Part shown: positions 12,737 to 23,025 of the stretch, one piece after another
Layout: each line of letters opens with the position of its first letter
How positions within the stretch are numbered: position 1 is the stretch's first letter
NCBI GenBank assembly: GCA_903813345.2
Contig: CAIIXF020000005.1
Span: 9,305,375-9,369,374, forward strand
DNA: 64,000 bases
Source of the DNA: Owenia fusiformis
Taxonomy: Eukaryota > Annelida > Polychaeta > Sabellida > Oweniidae
Direction of reading: 5' to 3'
Notes under the pieces: model-generated
The model's input: the letters and a program-made list of their open reading frames with translations, nothing else
Told to the model about the DNA's origin: nothing
The model's database searches: none
Made by a program: the position numbers and the translations under genes

Positions 12737-14354
12737 TGTCGCGCGCCAGACCTCTGCCAAGAACCCGTACCCTCTCGGAGAAAGTCTGGTGGCGATGTTT
12801 AGGGATTCGGAGGTGTTTTTCACGGGCGCCGAGCTTGTTTGGTGCTTCAGCTGTCACTGGGACTCAGAGATGGCATTTACATGTACAAAACAATGTTATA
12901 CGGGATTTTTATACTCTATTTCAACACACATTTAATAACAGTAAACTTCAAAATGTCTTTCAGCTCAGCTCCGGAATGTATTACAGCTCTTCTGGAGTAT
13001 CCCTGCTCTGGGATGTAATACACCTCTTCTGAAGTATCCCTGCTCTGGGATGTAATACACCTCTTCTGAAGTATCCCTGCTCTGGGATGTATAACGCCTC
13101 TTCTGGAGTATCTCTGCTTTGGGATGTAATACGCCTCTTCTGGAGTATCCCTGCTCTGGGATGTATAACGCCTCTTCTGGAGTATCCCTGCTCTGGGATG
13201 TATAACGCCTCTTCTGGAGTATCCCTGCTCTGGGATGTATAACGCCTCTTCTGGAGTATCCCTGCTCTAGGATGTATAACACCTCTTCTGGAGTATCCCT
13301 GCTCTAGGATGTATAACACCTCTTCTGGAGTTCCTCTACTCGGAGATATAAAACTCGGGAATGTCAATCCCTAAGGAGATTAGACCGGAGTTGAATACCT
13401 CTTCGGGAGTATCTCTGCTCCGAAAGGAATAATGGACACACCTTCTAGAGTATTTATGCTCTGAGATATAAAACTCGGGAATGTCAATCCCTAAGGAGAT
13501 TAGACCAGAGTTAAATAACTCACTGAAGTAATCCAAGATGGCGGATCAAGGGGAATTCTGGGTAGCAGAAGGGTGAAGTCACAAAATGGCTACTCAAAAC
13601 TGTATGATCCAATATGGCGATCAACAGAGACGAAAGCAGGACCATAAATTTCAGTTATAAATGATGTAAATGTCTATAACAATTGGAAATGTCAATCCCT
13701 AAGGAGATTAGATCCCACGTTAATAGACCATAAAAAAAACTCTCTGGAGATCAAAGTGTAAACAGTAAATTATAACTCACCAACACTTTGGCCATACAAG
13801 CGCAACAAATATAATCCAAATACTTTATACTGTACATAAATCCTATCGCTACACGATCATCAACTGCTCCTTGTATTCTATTAAATACACACCAACAAAA
13901 TAATCCAATAAAGTCCTTTACACATGTGTCTGCTATATTCCAATGTCCACACTGCGCGAGGTCTTGTCCATTCAACTTCCCAAGATCAACTGCGCACATG
14001 GGCCAGATTCTATGCTATCTCTCCTGTCTGATGATATGCAGCGGGAAACCCTCTGATTGGCTGAACTAGTTTGTTTATCCCATTTGGTGCTGCATTCTGG
14101 GTAACTTGCCTCTGACTGTCTGGCAAATATTCAAATTTCGTACAGGTTGAACAATTCTAATTGCAAGGGTTCCTCCAGCAACCAGAGCAAAGGACATCTT
14201 TACATCGTACATATATGAGCAATTTAACTCCACAAATGAGTCAATTGACTCTACATATAAAAAATGGCAAAATTAATAAATGCAATGATACAACATCTTC
14301 AGAATGACATAGTCCATGTAACATAAAATCACTAGCGAAACAAATTTCGTCACA
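12737..14354 (-). repeat. LTR (3' LTR in element orientation)
   Basis: 1618 bp. It contains nine 37-bp repeats (12994-13326) and then an imperfect ~109-bp duplication around 13337-13512 with 'aatgtcaatccctaaggag'. Relative to the other LTR it lacks a 99-base segment at 12962/12963. The 82-residue open frame at 13751-13999 exists in both LTRs only because they are copies, so it is not called as a gene. Confidence 0.9.
12994..13326. repeat. 37-bp minisatellite in LTR, 9 units
   Basis: Nine contiguous 37-bp units of the type GGAGTATCCCTGCTCTGGGA followed by TGTATAACGCCTCTTCT. Because 37 is not divisible by 3, the minus-strand frames show a 37-residue peptide period. These frames are repeat artefacts unless shown to be expressed. 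Confidence 0.95.
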
Positions 14355-15594
14355 CATCCCCCTCCCTGGATTGATCGCCCTCGATCAATGACGGAGCTAG
14401 TTATCTTTTACTCCACTCTGGGTTGGACATGCAACTGTCTTGTGAACTCTCTTCATGGGTCCTCTACTTGAGAAATATAACTCCTCAGGTTCCGGAGTAG
14501 GGTTATCTCGTCTCTGCCTATGTATATCTGGACCTCTCTCCACGTTCCATTGTCTCCTGCCTCCTCCATCAAATTTTTCTTTTCTCCAGTTACATTGAGG
14601 TTTAACCCTTCCTCTTCTCTGGTTATCGTTCACTGGAGTCCAGAATCTCGGTCTCTCCTACCATCTAACCATGCATGGTCCTCTCACAGGAGGCCACTGG
14701 TAGAGTCCTGTCTTCTGAGCATCAACGTTCTCCACCATTAAGACATCCTCTTGGAGTTGGGGAAAGGGAGCACTTGCAACTCTCTTGGTATTCCACTTCT
14801 TTCTAGACCTCTGTGAGTCTCGGACAATCCTAGGTTCAGTCTTAGATTCTATTCCCTTTGTTTCACTATCAGTCTCTGGTACACATGTAGTACAGTCTTC
14901 ATCCAATCTCTTCTTCGTCACCTTATGGAAATCACTCTTGTCACGAGTCTTCTGTCTCATTTTTGCGAAACAAATTTCGTCACACATCCCCCTCCCTGGA
15001 TTGATCGCCCTCGATCAATGACGGAGCTAGTTATCTTTTACTCCACTCTGGGTTGGACATGCAACTGTCTTGTGAAATCTCTTCATGGGTCCTCTACTTG
15101 AGAAATATAACTCCTCAGGTTCCGGAGTAGGGTTATCTCGTCTCTGCCTATGTATATCTGGACCTCTCTCCACGTTCCATTGTCTCCTGCCTCCTCCATC
15201 AAATTTTTCTTTTCTCCAGTTACATTGAGGTTTAACCCTTCCTCTTCTCTGGTTATCGTTCACTGGAGTCCAGAATCTCGGTCTCTCCTACCATCTAACC
15301 ATGCATGGTCCTCTCACAGGAGGCCACTGGTAGAGTCCTGTCTTCTGAGCATCAACGTTCTCCACCATTAAGACATCCTCTTGGAGTTGGGGAAAGGGAG
15401 CACTTGCAACTCTCTTGGTATTCCACTTCTTTCTAGACCTCTGTGAGTCTCGGACAATCCTAGGTTCAGTCTTAGATTCTATTCCCTTTGTTTCACTATC
15501 AGTCTCTGGTACACATGTAGTACAGTCTTCATCCAATCTCTTCTTCGTCACCTTATGGAAATCACTCTTGTCACGAGTCTTCTGTCTCATTTTT
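14335..15594 (-). repeat. 630-bp tandem duplication inside the LTR element
   Basis: 14335-14964 and 14965-15594 are near-identical, differing for example at 14447/15077. The unit runs from the last 20 bases of the LTR through the purine tract into the 3' end of the Gag-PR ORF. As a result, a second internal copy of the LTR tip and purine tract (about 14985-14999) follows the ORF, and the ORF's C-terminal ~100 codons are repeated at 14658-14987. The duplicated frame on the minus strand begins in LTR-tip sequence. Confidence 0.92.
14355..14369 (-). other. Polypurine tract of the LTR element
   Basis: On the minus strand this reads CCAGGGAGGGGGATG immediately before the LTR start TGTGACG. This is the expected place and composition for second-strand priming. 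A duplicate occurs at 14985-14999. Confidence 0.8.
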
Positions 15595-18476
15595 GCTTGT
15601 CTGGCTCTCTGTCTCGTGCCTTGGGAATCTCTTTGTCTTTTCTTCTTGATGCCCCTTGGTCTCTGGTCTGCTGCAGCATCTCCATCTGAGTCTGACTGTT
15701 CCTGCTTCTCAGGAAACTGTATCGCCAGTTTGCCATAGTCAATGACTGCTTTACTTGTAGTAAGGAACTCCGAGCCAAGTATCCCATCCTGCATTATATC
15801 TGCTACTATTACATCTAAAGGCATTCGTCTCCCATTAACCTCTGCCTCACAAACAACTGTTCCATACACTTCCAACCTAGAGCCATCTGCTTGTGACAGA
15901 ACTGGTCTAGAGGGTTTAAGAGTAGGGCGTCTCCTATATGGGATGCGGTTGAAGGCATGTAGTGACATCAATGTACAACATGAGCCAGAATCCACCACAA
16001 AGAACATGGGACTACTCTTGATCCGGACATGTGCAAGGATCTTCTTACTATGAGAATCAGTCCTCTCCCTTCCATGCTCATTCACCATCTGCACTGAGGA
16101 GACATCGATCACATTACTGTTTCCCCTTAATGCAGGAACAGGAGCTTCTCTGACTCGCTGAGGTCTTGGACAATCATAAGAAAAATGACCAGCCTGATTG
16201 CAATTACAACAGGTAACAGTTGGACAAAACCTAACAAGATGCCCCTCAACTCCGCATCTCTTACAAAGCAAAGATTTAGGAGCTTGACTTCTCTGCTCCA
16301 TGGCAGTAATTCTACCCTGCAATCCTCGAACTTCATCCTCTATGGTGTGCATCATGGAGAGCAACTCGTCTCTTTCAGGTTCCTCCTTAACAGCCAGAAT
16401 TTGATGGTCCTTCTGCTTTGGCTTCAGCCCCCGTCGAATTCTTTCAGACTCTTGATAAGACTCTTCCCTCAAAGCTTCCTCAATCGCTTTATCCAAAGTC
16501 TCTGGTTTTCCACTATGAACTGCATGCCTCAATTCCTCATCTGGGATTGCTTGCTCAAAGCTCCGCCGAGCTAACCTGTCTTGAGCGGGCCTATTCATTT
16601 CTGGGTAGGCTAAGGAGGTCAGTCGGCGAATGCTCTGCCCCAAACTCTGCAATGATTCACTTGGTTTTCTCCGCCTGCTACATAACTCAGCTTCATAGAC
16701 CTCTGCTTTACCCCCAGGTCCAAATCTATTATCCAGTGCCTGTAGGAGATCCTCGTAGGTATATCCTTTGGCAAGCTCCAGTACAATTTGCTGAGCATCA
16801 CCCCTCAGGTTAGTTGCCAAATACTGTCGTTTCTCATCTGAAGTCCAGTTGTTGTTTTCAACACAAGTATCAAAGTAAGCTTTGTAATCTAACCATGGTG
16901 AACTACCATCGAATGTCTGTGTGGGTTTTATTCTTGCCTTTCTCTCTGAGTGATTGGAACTCAGAGCCTTCTCACACATCTTCATAGCTTGCTCAGCAAT
17001 TAGTAGAGCTCTATTATTCTCCCCTGTTGTCGAATCTTCTGTCTTCACGACTTCTTTTCCAGGCCCTTTTCCGGAGATATCCTGCTCTGGAATATTTGGA
17101 GCTGGCCTTCTCTCCTGTGGAACGACCCCCAAGAAACTCTTTTGTCTCACTGAGGGTGAAAACACTCCTTCCTGTGTAAGGCCACTCTTCTGTTTGGCAT
17201 CTTGAAATACCTCCATAGAAGCTGCACAGGGCACGTTTGAAGGGGAACTCTTTGACAATCTCACATTTACCTCCTGATTATCTCTAGGCACTCGCCTATG
17301 AGACGAAAGCTCCTGGTGCTCCACCCACTGAGCAATCCCCGGCACCCTCGAGTTCGCCAAAACCCTTCTTTCTACTTCTGGGAAAGGAACTGGACTTCTT
17401 GTTTCATCATGTGTCCACCTGCTCTTCTGGGACATCCCTTCAATAGTCATCATTGGTCTAAAAGGGGAGAGCCTCTCATCTCTAAGGTTCCTCCCTGTTT
17501 CAGTGGTGAGCCTTTGCTCTTGACTCCCTAATAGCTGGACAGTCTCCCTATGAGCATCTGGACTCGGTCGACTTCCTCTCTCTGTTTCCATATCTCTCTC
17601 AATTCCAGCAGTGCATCTCTTGCTGGACATTCGGTTTGGAGTGGAGAACCGGGAAGAAACACCCGAAGACACCAACCTTGCTAATGTTTCATTTATCTGT
17701 CCCATCCCTTCCTTCATCTCCTGTCTTATTTCATCTTTCATCTCATGTTGATTTTGTTGAGCCTCATATTGGCTTTGACGCATCTCCAGTTTCATCGCAT
17801 CTTGATTTTGTCGCAACTCTAATTTCAACTCATTTTGACTCTGCTTCACTGCAAACTTCATCTCATCTCTCATTTCATCCTGGTGTTGAAACTGTAATCT
17901 CATATGATAACTCTGGGAAGCGAATCCATCCTTAATCACCTGCACATCTTGCTTCAGAGAGTCCACATCCTGACCCATCTTAGAAATCTCAAACTTGGTC
18001 TTCTTTCGTGCCTCATCAATCGATGGGAGTTTCTGGGGCAATCCAAGATCACTTTTGATCCCGGTTGAAGTAACTGGACACTCTTGGTCGTGTCTACCTC
18101 GTGCTCCTGGGGTTTGAAATCGGGAGGGAGCAAACTCACTCTCTACCTGTGACATGGTCCAATACCCTGTACTGTCTCTGGCCTCCCTCCTCACTGGTAT
18201 CGGCGCAGGCAGCTGGGATGCTGTTTCTCTTCCACCCACAGCTCCATGTCTCTCTTGCTCAGGAAAGGAATCCTTCGACTCCAAAGGCAGAGTATCCTGA
18301 GCTTCCAACTGAAGATCTCTTGGACCACCCTTGAAGACTACGGTATCATCTGATTCAGGTGTCCTTCTGATTGTCCCCTTTGGGTCAACCACAGGATCCT
18401 CAATCAACTTACTATGCTCCAAAGTTCGAGGACTTCCCTCGGATTCTCTTATCTCCATCTTCTGCTCCATCTTCAA
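15288..18476 (-). CDS. Gag-protease polyprotein of the LTR retrotransposon
   Basis: 1062 codons, from ATG at 18476, 13 bases inside the primer-binding site, to the stop at 15288. A charged N-terminal third with a Q/M/E-rich coiled-coil-like stretch (about 205-265) is followed by a retrotransposon Gag/capsid-like helical region (about 510-690). Two CX2CX4HX4C zinc knuckles follow (near residues 738-751 and 757-770). A retropepsin has the catalytic DSG near 830 and the partner ILG near 900. The C-terminal tail is Arg/Lys/Asp/Glu-rich and unassigned. RT, RNase H and integrase, which normally follow, are absent, and the ORF runs directly into the tail and the 630-bp duplication. It is open throughout, which fits a young copy. 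Confidence 0.93.
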   Translation of the reverse strand: MKMEQKMEIRESEGSPRTLEHSKLIEDPVVDPKGTIRRTPESDDTVVFKGGPRDLQLEAQDTLPLESKDSFPEQERHGAVGGRETASQLPAPIPVRREARDSTGYWTMSQVESEFAPSRFQTPGARGRHDQECPVTSTGIKSDLGLPQKLPSIDEARKKTKFEISKMGQDVDSLKQDVQVIKDGFASQSYHMRLQFQHQDEMRDEMKFAVKQSQNELKLELRQNQDAMKLEMRQSQYEAQQNQHEMKDEIRQEMKEGMGQINETLARLVSSGVSSRFSTPNRMSSKRCTAGIERDMETERGSRPSPDAHRETVQLLGSQEQRLTTETGRNLRDERLSPFRPMMTIEGMSQKSRWTHDETRSPVPFPEVERRVLANSRVPGIAQWVEHQELSSHRRVPRDNQEVNVRLSKSSPSNVPCAASMEVFQDAKQKSGLTQEGVFSPSVRQKSFLGVVPQERRPAPNIPEQDISGKGPGKEVVKTEDSTTGENNRALLIAEQAMKMCEKALSSNHSERKARIKPTQTFDGSSPWLDYKAYFDTCVENNNWTSDEKRQYLATNLRGDAQQIVLELAKGYTYEDLLQALDNRFGPGGKAEVYEAELCSRRRKPSESLQSLGQSIRRLTSLAYPEMNRPAQDRLARRSFEQAIPDEELRHAVHSGKPETLDKAIEEALREESYQESERIRRGLKPKQKDHQILAVKEEPERDELLSMMHTIEDEVRGLQGRITAMEQRSQAPKSLLCKRCGVEGHLVRFCPTVTCCNCNQAGHFSYDCPRPQRVREAPVPALRGNSNVIDVSSVQMVNEHGRERTDSHSKKILAHVRIKSSPMFFVVDSGSCCTLMSLHAFNRIPYRRRPTLKPSRPVLSQADGSRLEVYGTVVCEAEVNGRRMPLDVIVADIMQDGILGSEFLTTSKAVIDYGKLAIQFPEKQEQSDSDGDAAADQRPRGIKKKRQRDSQGTRQRARQAKMRQKTRDKSDFHKVTKKRLDEDCTTCVPETDSETKGIESKTEPRIVRDSQRSRKKWNTKRVASAPFPQLQEDVLMVENVDAQKTGLYQWPPVRGPCMVRW

Positions 18477-18488
18477 ATCTCAGTGAAA

Positions 18489-18506
18489 ATCCCACCGCTG
18501 CCACCA
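18489..18506 (-). other. Primer-binding site of the LTR element
   Basis: On the minus strand this reads TGGTGGCAGCGGTGGGAT, one base after the end of the 5' LTR. It begins TGG as expected for pairing to a tRNA 3' CCA end. The matching tRNA cannot be named without a tRNA set. Confidence 0.75.
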
Positions 18507-18507
18507 A

Positions 18508-20187
18508 TGTCGCGCGCCAGACCTCTGCCAAGAACCCGTACCCTCTCGGAGAAAGTCTGGTGGCGATGTTTAGGGATTCGGAGGTGTTTTTCACGGGCGC
18601 CGAGCTTGTTTGGTGCTTCAGCTGTCACTGGGACTCAGAGATGGCATTTACATGTACAAAACAATGTTATACGGGATTTTTATACTCTATTTCAACACAC
18701 ATTTAATAACAGTAAACTTCAAAATGTCTTTCATGCCTTTATGGCTTACAAATATTAAAAAAATGTCTATAATGGGGTCAGCTATCTCAAAGATTCACTC
18801 AGCTCCGAAAACAAATCACACCCTCTGGAGTAGCTCAGCTCCGGAATGTATTACAGCTCTTCTGAAGTATCCCTGCTCTGGGATGTATAACGCCTCTTCT
18901 GGAGTATCTCTGCTTTGGGATGTAATACGCCTCTTCTGGAGTATCCCTGCTCTGGGATGTATAACGCCTCTTCTGGAGTATCCCTGCTCTGGGATGTATA
19001 ACGCCTCTTCTGGAGTATCCCTGCTCTGGGATGTATAACGCCTCTTCTGGAGTATCCCTGCTCTGGGATGTATAACGCCTCTTCTGGAGTATCCCTGCTC
19101 TAGGATGTATAACACCTCTTCTGGAGTATCCCTGCTCTAGGATGTATAACACCTCTTCTGGAGTTCCTCTACTCGGAGATATAAAACTCGGGAATGTCAA
19201 TCCCTAAGGAGATTAGACCGGAGTTGAATACCTCTTCGGGAGTATCTCTGCTCCGAAAGGAATAATGGACACACCTTCTAGAGTATTTATGCTCTGAGAT
19301 ATAAAACTCGGGAATGTCAATCCCTAAGGAGATTAGACCAGAGTTAAATAACTCACGGAAGTAATCCAAGATGGCGGATCAAGGGGAATTCTGGGTAGCA
19401 GAAGGGTGAAGTCACAAAATGGCTACTCAAAACTGTATGATCCAATATGGCGATCAACAGAGACGAAAGCAGGACCATAAATTTCAGTTATAAATGATGT
19501 AAATGTCTATAACAATTGGAAATGTCAATCCCTAAGGAGATTAGATCCCACGTTAATAGACCATAAAAAAAACTCTCTGGAGATCAAAGTGTAAATAGTA
19601 AATTATAACTCACCAACACTTTGGCCATACAAGCGCAACAAATATAATCCAAATACTTTATACTGTACATAAATCCTATCGCTACACGATCATCAACTGC
19701 TCCTTGTATTCTATTAAATACACACCAACAAAATAATCCAATAAAGTCCTTTACACATGTGTCTGCTATATTCCAATGTCCACACTGCGCGAGGTCTTGT
19801 CCATTCAACTTCCCAAGATCAACTGCGCACATGGGCCAGATTCTATGCTATCTCTCCTGTCTGATGATATGCAGCGGGAAACCCTCTGATTGGCTGAACT
19901 AGTTTGTTTATCCCATTTGGTGCTGCATTCTGGGTAACTTGCCTCTGACTGTCTGGCAAATATTCAAATTTCGTACAGGTTGAACAATTCTAATTGCAAG
20001 GGTTCCTCCAGCAACCAGAGCAAAGGACATCTTTACATCGTACATATATGAGCAATTTAACTCCACAAATGAGTCAATTGACTCTACATATAAAAAATGG
20101 CTAAATTAATAAATGCAATGATACAACATCTTCAGAATGACATAGTCCATGTAACATAAAATCACTAGCGAAACAAATTTTGTCACA
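18508..20187 (-). repeat. LTR (5' LTR in element orientation)
   Basis: 1680 bp. It carries eight 37-bp units (18864-19159) and a 99-base segment (18734-18832) that is missing from the other LTR. Elsewhere it is almost identical to 12737-14354, including the 82-residue open frame (19584-19832). Promoter elements should lie here by homology of function, but I could not pick out a TATA box with confidence. Confidence 0.9.
18864..19159. repeat. 37-bp minisatellite in second LTR, 8 units
   Basis: This is the same 37-bp unit as 12994-13326, with eight copies (296 b) against nine. The order of variant units matches at the right-hand end, so the copy-number change lies at the left side of the array. 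Confidence 0.95.
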
Positions 20188-20191
20188 ATAC

Positions 20192-23025
20192 AGTTCCAAT
20201 TTTTGACTAAATTTCAAACATCTTGAAGTTTGGATTTTATTCTGGTATGCATGGATTAAAGAATAATGAAAGAAAGAAAATGAAGTGCTGATTATGCATC
20301 CAGCTATTTAATATTCACAAATATATACGTTGCCGTAATGCCGTCAATCTGGGAAAATATTTTGTCATCTGTCATTAAAATTAAATTCAATGCGTTCTGA
20401 GACCCCGAAAGATTTGGTTCAAGGAGAAACACTGTAATTGAGATTTTCAAGTTGACGTTATCAAAATAAGTAGTAAAATCCCTGCGACCTGAAAGTTATA
20501 TTTTACATTTGGTGCAGCTCGAAGGGATTTTACTACCATCATCCGACCTCCCTGCCTCAAGTTGAAGGCTTGACCCAATTAGTTTGTCTACTTCCACATG
20601 CGTTTTCGGAGACGGCTCCCAATTACCCACAGATATTATAGCGATTCGCGAACTCTTCTCACCCTTCTTAATCGGTTTTGATTTCTATATACCTCCCATA
20701 TACCTCCCAAGAGCTGCCATATAGCAGGTAAGTGGTACTGATGCAGGTAACCATAGTAATCATTATGCAATAGAATGGAAATTCCTCCGTAAATAGTTAT
20801 GGACAGGGTCTGAGGTGCCTATAAAGTTACGGAAAAAGAAGGCTATGACGTCATGAATATCGTAAACTTACGGAAATCCCACAAAATCCCGTGAATTTGC
20901 GATTTTTCGAGAAATGCAATCTCTCCGTAAGTTTGAGAAAGAACAATGGACTTACGGATCCGTAATTTTACGGAGTTTGGAGAAATAGACCCCTGGTTAG
21001 TAGTGAGGTTAGGTTTATGGTGAATGGTAAATTCTATACGGCATATGGTATATTATTGATGTTTGACCAATCACAAAATGTTTCTCTGACAAGGGCTGAA
21101 CCAAATGCTGAAATCTGATTGGTCAAAGTGAAACATCAATAATATACCATATGCCATATAGGATTTACAGGCGTCCTTAGGTTTATTGCAGCGAGGAAGG
21201 CATATCAATGGTGGAGTGATACCCCGATTCATTATATTTGGCGCGAATAATTTGAAAAAAATAATCTGGTGAGTAAATTTAGATCCTGGAGCTAATTTGT
21301 TAATTTATTTAACAATTAGCTTTATTGTAATGTGAAAATATCATCGAACTACAAAAGAAAGCTTAGTTTGTACTCATTGATTGTGTAAATTGAACTTTTA
21401 CTCTTGAATTATGTTATTATGACAATATCTGAACCATATTATCACCCACCATTTCACTTTGACTTTGACAAATGTGTAGGCCTGAGCTGCATTTTGAGGG
21501 TAACTAGCCTAGTTGGAGACTACCATCGCATATGATAATCATTCTGATCCTCAGACCATCCCTGCCTCATAGTGAACACCATCTAGTAATGATCTCTATA
21601 TTGAAAGAAGATGCAAGAGAGATCAATAGATGGTGTTCACTGTGCCCTGCCTACTAGAAAAGAACTGCTATGAGGCTGTCTCATGTATCTATCACAATTC
21701 GTCAGGCCATCCAACTGTCCTGCAAATTGCGCATTTGTCACGCATTTGCTGGAAAAGTTGAAGTCACGCCAGTTACTTTTGTGTGACCTTAGATCTATGT
21801 CACGCAAACACAGATTTTACCTGATTATTGTAAGCAAAAATATTTTTGTAGAAAAACTTCAAAAAAGTGATTGCCGATACAGCAAAAAAAACGAGAGCCA
21901 AAAAACCAACGCATTTCATTCGACTTTTCACGCAGATACCATATATGTCACGCATTTTCATCAAAATATTTTCGTACCTACCCAGATTTGGACCAAGGTG
22001 TCCACAATTTGAAGAAAGGTGTTCGACATTTGTAAATCACTCATGTTGGGTGGTCCCAAGTTGACATGCCTGTACAGTCCAAATAGCATTCATTCAAACC
22101 TAATAAAATAAGCAAACAAAGGACCTCAGTGCAATAATTTGACCACAGTGTAATAATATTCTGTAGGAAAAAGGTCCTGGGACTGGATAAGCCTCTTGTA
22201 TTGTTTGTATTTCTATGCTTCTCCAACATGTTGTTTACGAAAAATTCACAAGGCTGAAAATCACAGATGGTATAGCATATTTTTTTTTCGGGGGGGGGGG
22301 GGGGTACAATATATAGAATAGAAAAGTGTGGCAGTAGAGATCGCCCAGAGCTCGCAAAAATTGACTTCTGGGTTTTGGAAGTAGGATCATCTCTCCTTTT
22401 GAAACCTGCACCACTGTCTTTCACCAAAGTGCGCTACTGGTATGCAGTGTCATTGGCCTTTAACAGTCATCTCCAGTGTCTCTTAACATAGAGAGACTTC
22501 CATGGGGGTACATGGGCCAACCGAGAAGTTTCCTCCCAAATTTTAAATGATTTGATACCAAAAACCATAGATCTACGTTGAAACGTTAAGGTTCGAATCA
22601 TAATCTATTCAAATTCTACTATCAAATTATATATCTGCTTTAAATGGGCTTATTAGGCTTTTGCAGATTATTGACATGGTCGGCTGTATTTTTGGTTTGT
22701 CTGCCAATCCGTCCATTTGAGTGTCTAGGTGGGTTGGTAGCTGATTGATCAAACTTTTTCATCAAAATTCTTCCAAAATGTTCAATTTCAAATTTTTACA
22801 CATGGGGAAACAGACTTGTGCCAAAATTTGCTATGTTTTTGGCATGCATGATAAACTACTTGGTGGCCAATTTGAATTTTCAGTGCAATATTTATCACTG
22901 TGTATCTTGTTTAATTTTTCAGGTCCACAAGGGTCTAAAACACTGTATATAGTACTATAGACTAAATGCAGGGACTACATACTTTTATACTACTGTATTT
23001 GATAGAAATACACTGAAAGACAAAG
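20192..23025. other. Intergenic region upstream of FANCD2, no gene seen
   Basis: It contains an 'aaactccgtaaag' dispersed repeat (about 20770-21000) and a hairpin element (21029-21166). A short palindrome at about 21571-21642 has arms of the GTGAACACCATCTA type. A copy of the 9700-9880 repeat (22500-22680) and a long poly-G tract near 22290 are also present. Open frames at 21683-22012 and 22041-22427 have no recognisable family. Confidence 0.5.
21029..21166. repeat. Hairpin (foldback) element
   Basis: The left arm (about 21029-21073, with GGCATATGGTATATTATTGA) is the inverted complement of the right arm (about 21117-21166, with TCAATAATATACCATATGCC). The loop is about 45 bases. It has no coding capacity. 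Confidence 0.75.

Larger units (their letters stand above)
12737..20187 (-). mobile_element. Full-length LTR retrotransposon (Ty3/gypsy-like), Gag-PR only, non-autonomous
   Basis: The two LTRs (12737-14354 and 18508-20187) begin TG and end CA and are flanked by the 4-bp duplication ATAC (12733-12736 and 20188-20191). Element orientation is minus. The primer-binding site is just inside the right-hand LTR and the purine tract just inside the left-hand one. The 4153-base interior encodes one long Gag-protease ORF. I see no reverse transcriptase, RNase H or integrase, so the element must depend on enzymes from elsewhere. The LTRs are nearly identical apart from a 99-base indel and a repeat-number difference, which suggests recent insertion. 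The Ty3/gypsy assignment is inferred from the Gag/PR arrangement and the TSD length. Confidence 0.93.

Noticed and set aside
12994-13326. CRISPR-like regular repeat
   Set aside because: Units are contiguous with no unique spacers, and the context is a eukaryotic LTR.
12965-13367. Minus-strand repeat-peptide ORFs (105 and 128 residues)
   Set aside because: They are open because of the 37-bp repeat; similar frames exist in more than one reading frame, and there are no domain features.
13751-13999. 82-residue ORF present at 13751-13999 and 19584-19832
   Set aside because: It appears twice only because the LTRs are copies. It has no domain and lies opposite no conserved signal.
14397-15263. 78-residue minus-strand ORFs as an integrase tail
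   Set aside because: They lie in the duplicated segment, are basic and proline-rich, and show no integrase motif. They could be a pol remnant, but this is not supported.
21683-22427. Two open frames upstream of FANCD2 (109 and 128 residues)
   Set aside because: No recognisable family, low-complexity content (a proline run from poly-G), and overlap with repeats.
22590-22606. tRNA B-box-like GGTTCGAATC
   Set aside because: No A box at the proper distance and no cloverleaf; it sits in a dispersed repeat.
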